A stretch of DNA of 43,543 bases, taken from contig JADIIX010000083.1 in NCBI GenBank assembly GCA_027604505.1, forward strand, positions 55,523 to 99,065, given 5' to 3'. Shown here piece after piece: positions 43,322-43,543 of the stretch. Within the stretch, counting starts at the first letter, position 1. Each line of letters starts with the position of its first letter. The notes under the pieces are model-generated. The model did no database searches. It was not told where the DNA came from and saw nothing but the letters and a program-made list of their open reading frames with translations. Source of the stretch: Gonapodya sp. JEL0774. Lineage: Eukaryota; Monoblepharomycota; Monoblepharidomycetes; Monoblepharidales; Gonapodyaceae. The translations under genes and the position numbers were made by a program.

Positions 43322-43543
43322 TTTTTTCTTGATGTGTTGGAAGAGTTCGAAATCGTTTTTGAAGCCGGGGTGAGGAGGCAGCTTCGCACAAATCCTCCGT
43401 TGGTCCTCATCTTGGGCATGGTTTTGGTTGTAATCACATACAGGTACGTGGATGGGCCTCTCACAATACTTTTGTCGGCGATGGAAAGATCCACCAAGGT
43501 ATGTGAATCTTGTGAGCGGTGGGGTGGGGGGGGGGGGAGGTGG
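43322..43543. other. Upstream flank of the FAH-family gene
   Basis: Promoter side of the minus-strand gene; no further exon recognised. The window ends in a G-rich tract. Confidence 0.45.

Noticed and set aside
1-43543. tRNA, rRNA, CRISPR and intact transposon signals
   Set aside because: No cloverleaf with T-loop consensus, no regular spacer-repeat array, and no transposase or reverse transcriptase motifs were seen by eye on either strand.

Overview
This looks like nuclear DNA from a zoosporic (chytrid-like) fungus. Three things in the sequence support that. The genes are split by many short introns, mostly about 57-170 nt. There is a chitin synthase with the QRRRW and SWGTKG motifs. There is a homologue of the flagellar protein CFAP58, which is expected only in lineages that keep a flagellum. 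Species is not determinable from the window. All gene models were spliced by eye; each one closes to a multiple of three and restores recognisable family motifs across its junctions.

Layout. 0.3-4.5 kb (+): a GC-rich, extremely acidic, low-complexity gene with an N-terminal SAP-like motif. 5.8-8.5 kb: two bZIP transcription-factor genes arranged tail to tail. They are an inverted duplication that shares the upstream region, exon 1, the intron and the zipper, but has unrelated C-termini. 9.5-19.4 kb: three paralogues of an ankyrin-like family, one (9.5-11.0 kb) with coiled coil, one (11.7-14.6 kb) carrying coiled coil, SH3 and leucine-rich repeats encoded one repeat per exon, and one (15.6-19.4 kb, minus) with long Ser-rich tails and a coiled coil. 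21.2-25.5 kb (+): the CFAP58-like gene, whose stop codon lies inside a 52-bp minisatellite. 25.8-28.6 kb (-): a 15-exon PhoD-type secreted phosphatase, followed by a decayed tandem copy (29.4-30.7 kb). 31.8-35.1 kb (+): a PB1-SH3-SH3 scaffold. 35.7-39.1 kb (-): a division-1 chitin synthase. 39.7-41.4 kb (-): a small PB1 protein with a repeated SGPPP tail. 41.6-43.3 kb (-): a fumarylacetoacetate-hydrolase-family enzyme that needs a 6-nt microexon.

The most interesting material is: (1) the ankyrin family, and especially the ANK-coiled-coil-SH3-LRR protein with its phase-1, exon-per-repeat LRR array, an NLR-like layout without a visible NACHT/NB-ARC domain; (2) the bZIP pair that pairs one DNA-binding head with two different tails; (3) two PB1 genes with identical intron positions and phases that flank chitin synthase, one carrying SH3 domains and the other proline-rich repeats. 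This last arrangement suggests a cell-wall or polarity scaffold, but that is inference. No tRNA, rRNA, CRISPR array or intact transposon was recognised.
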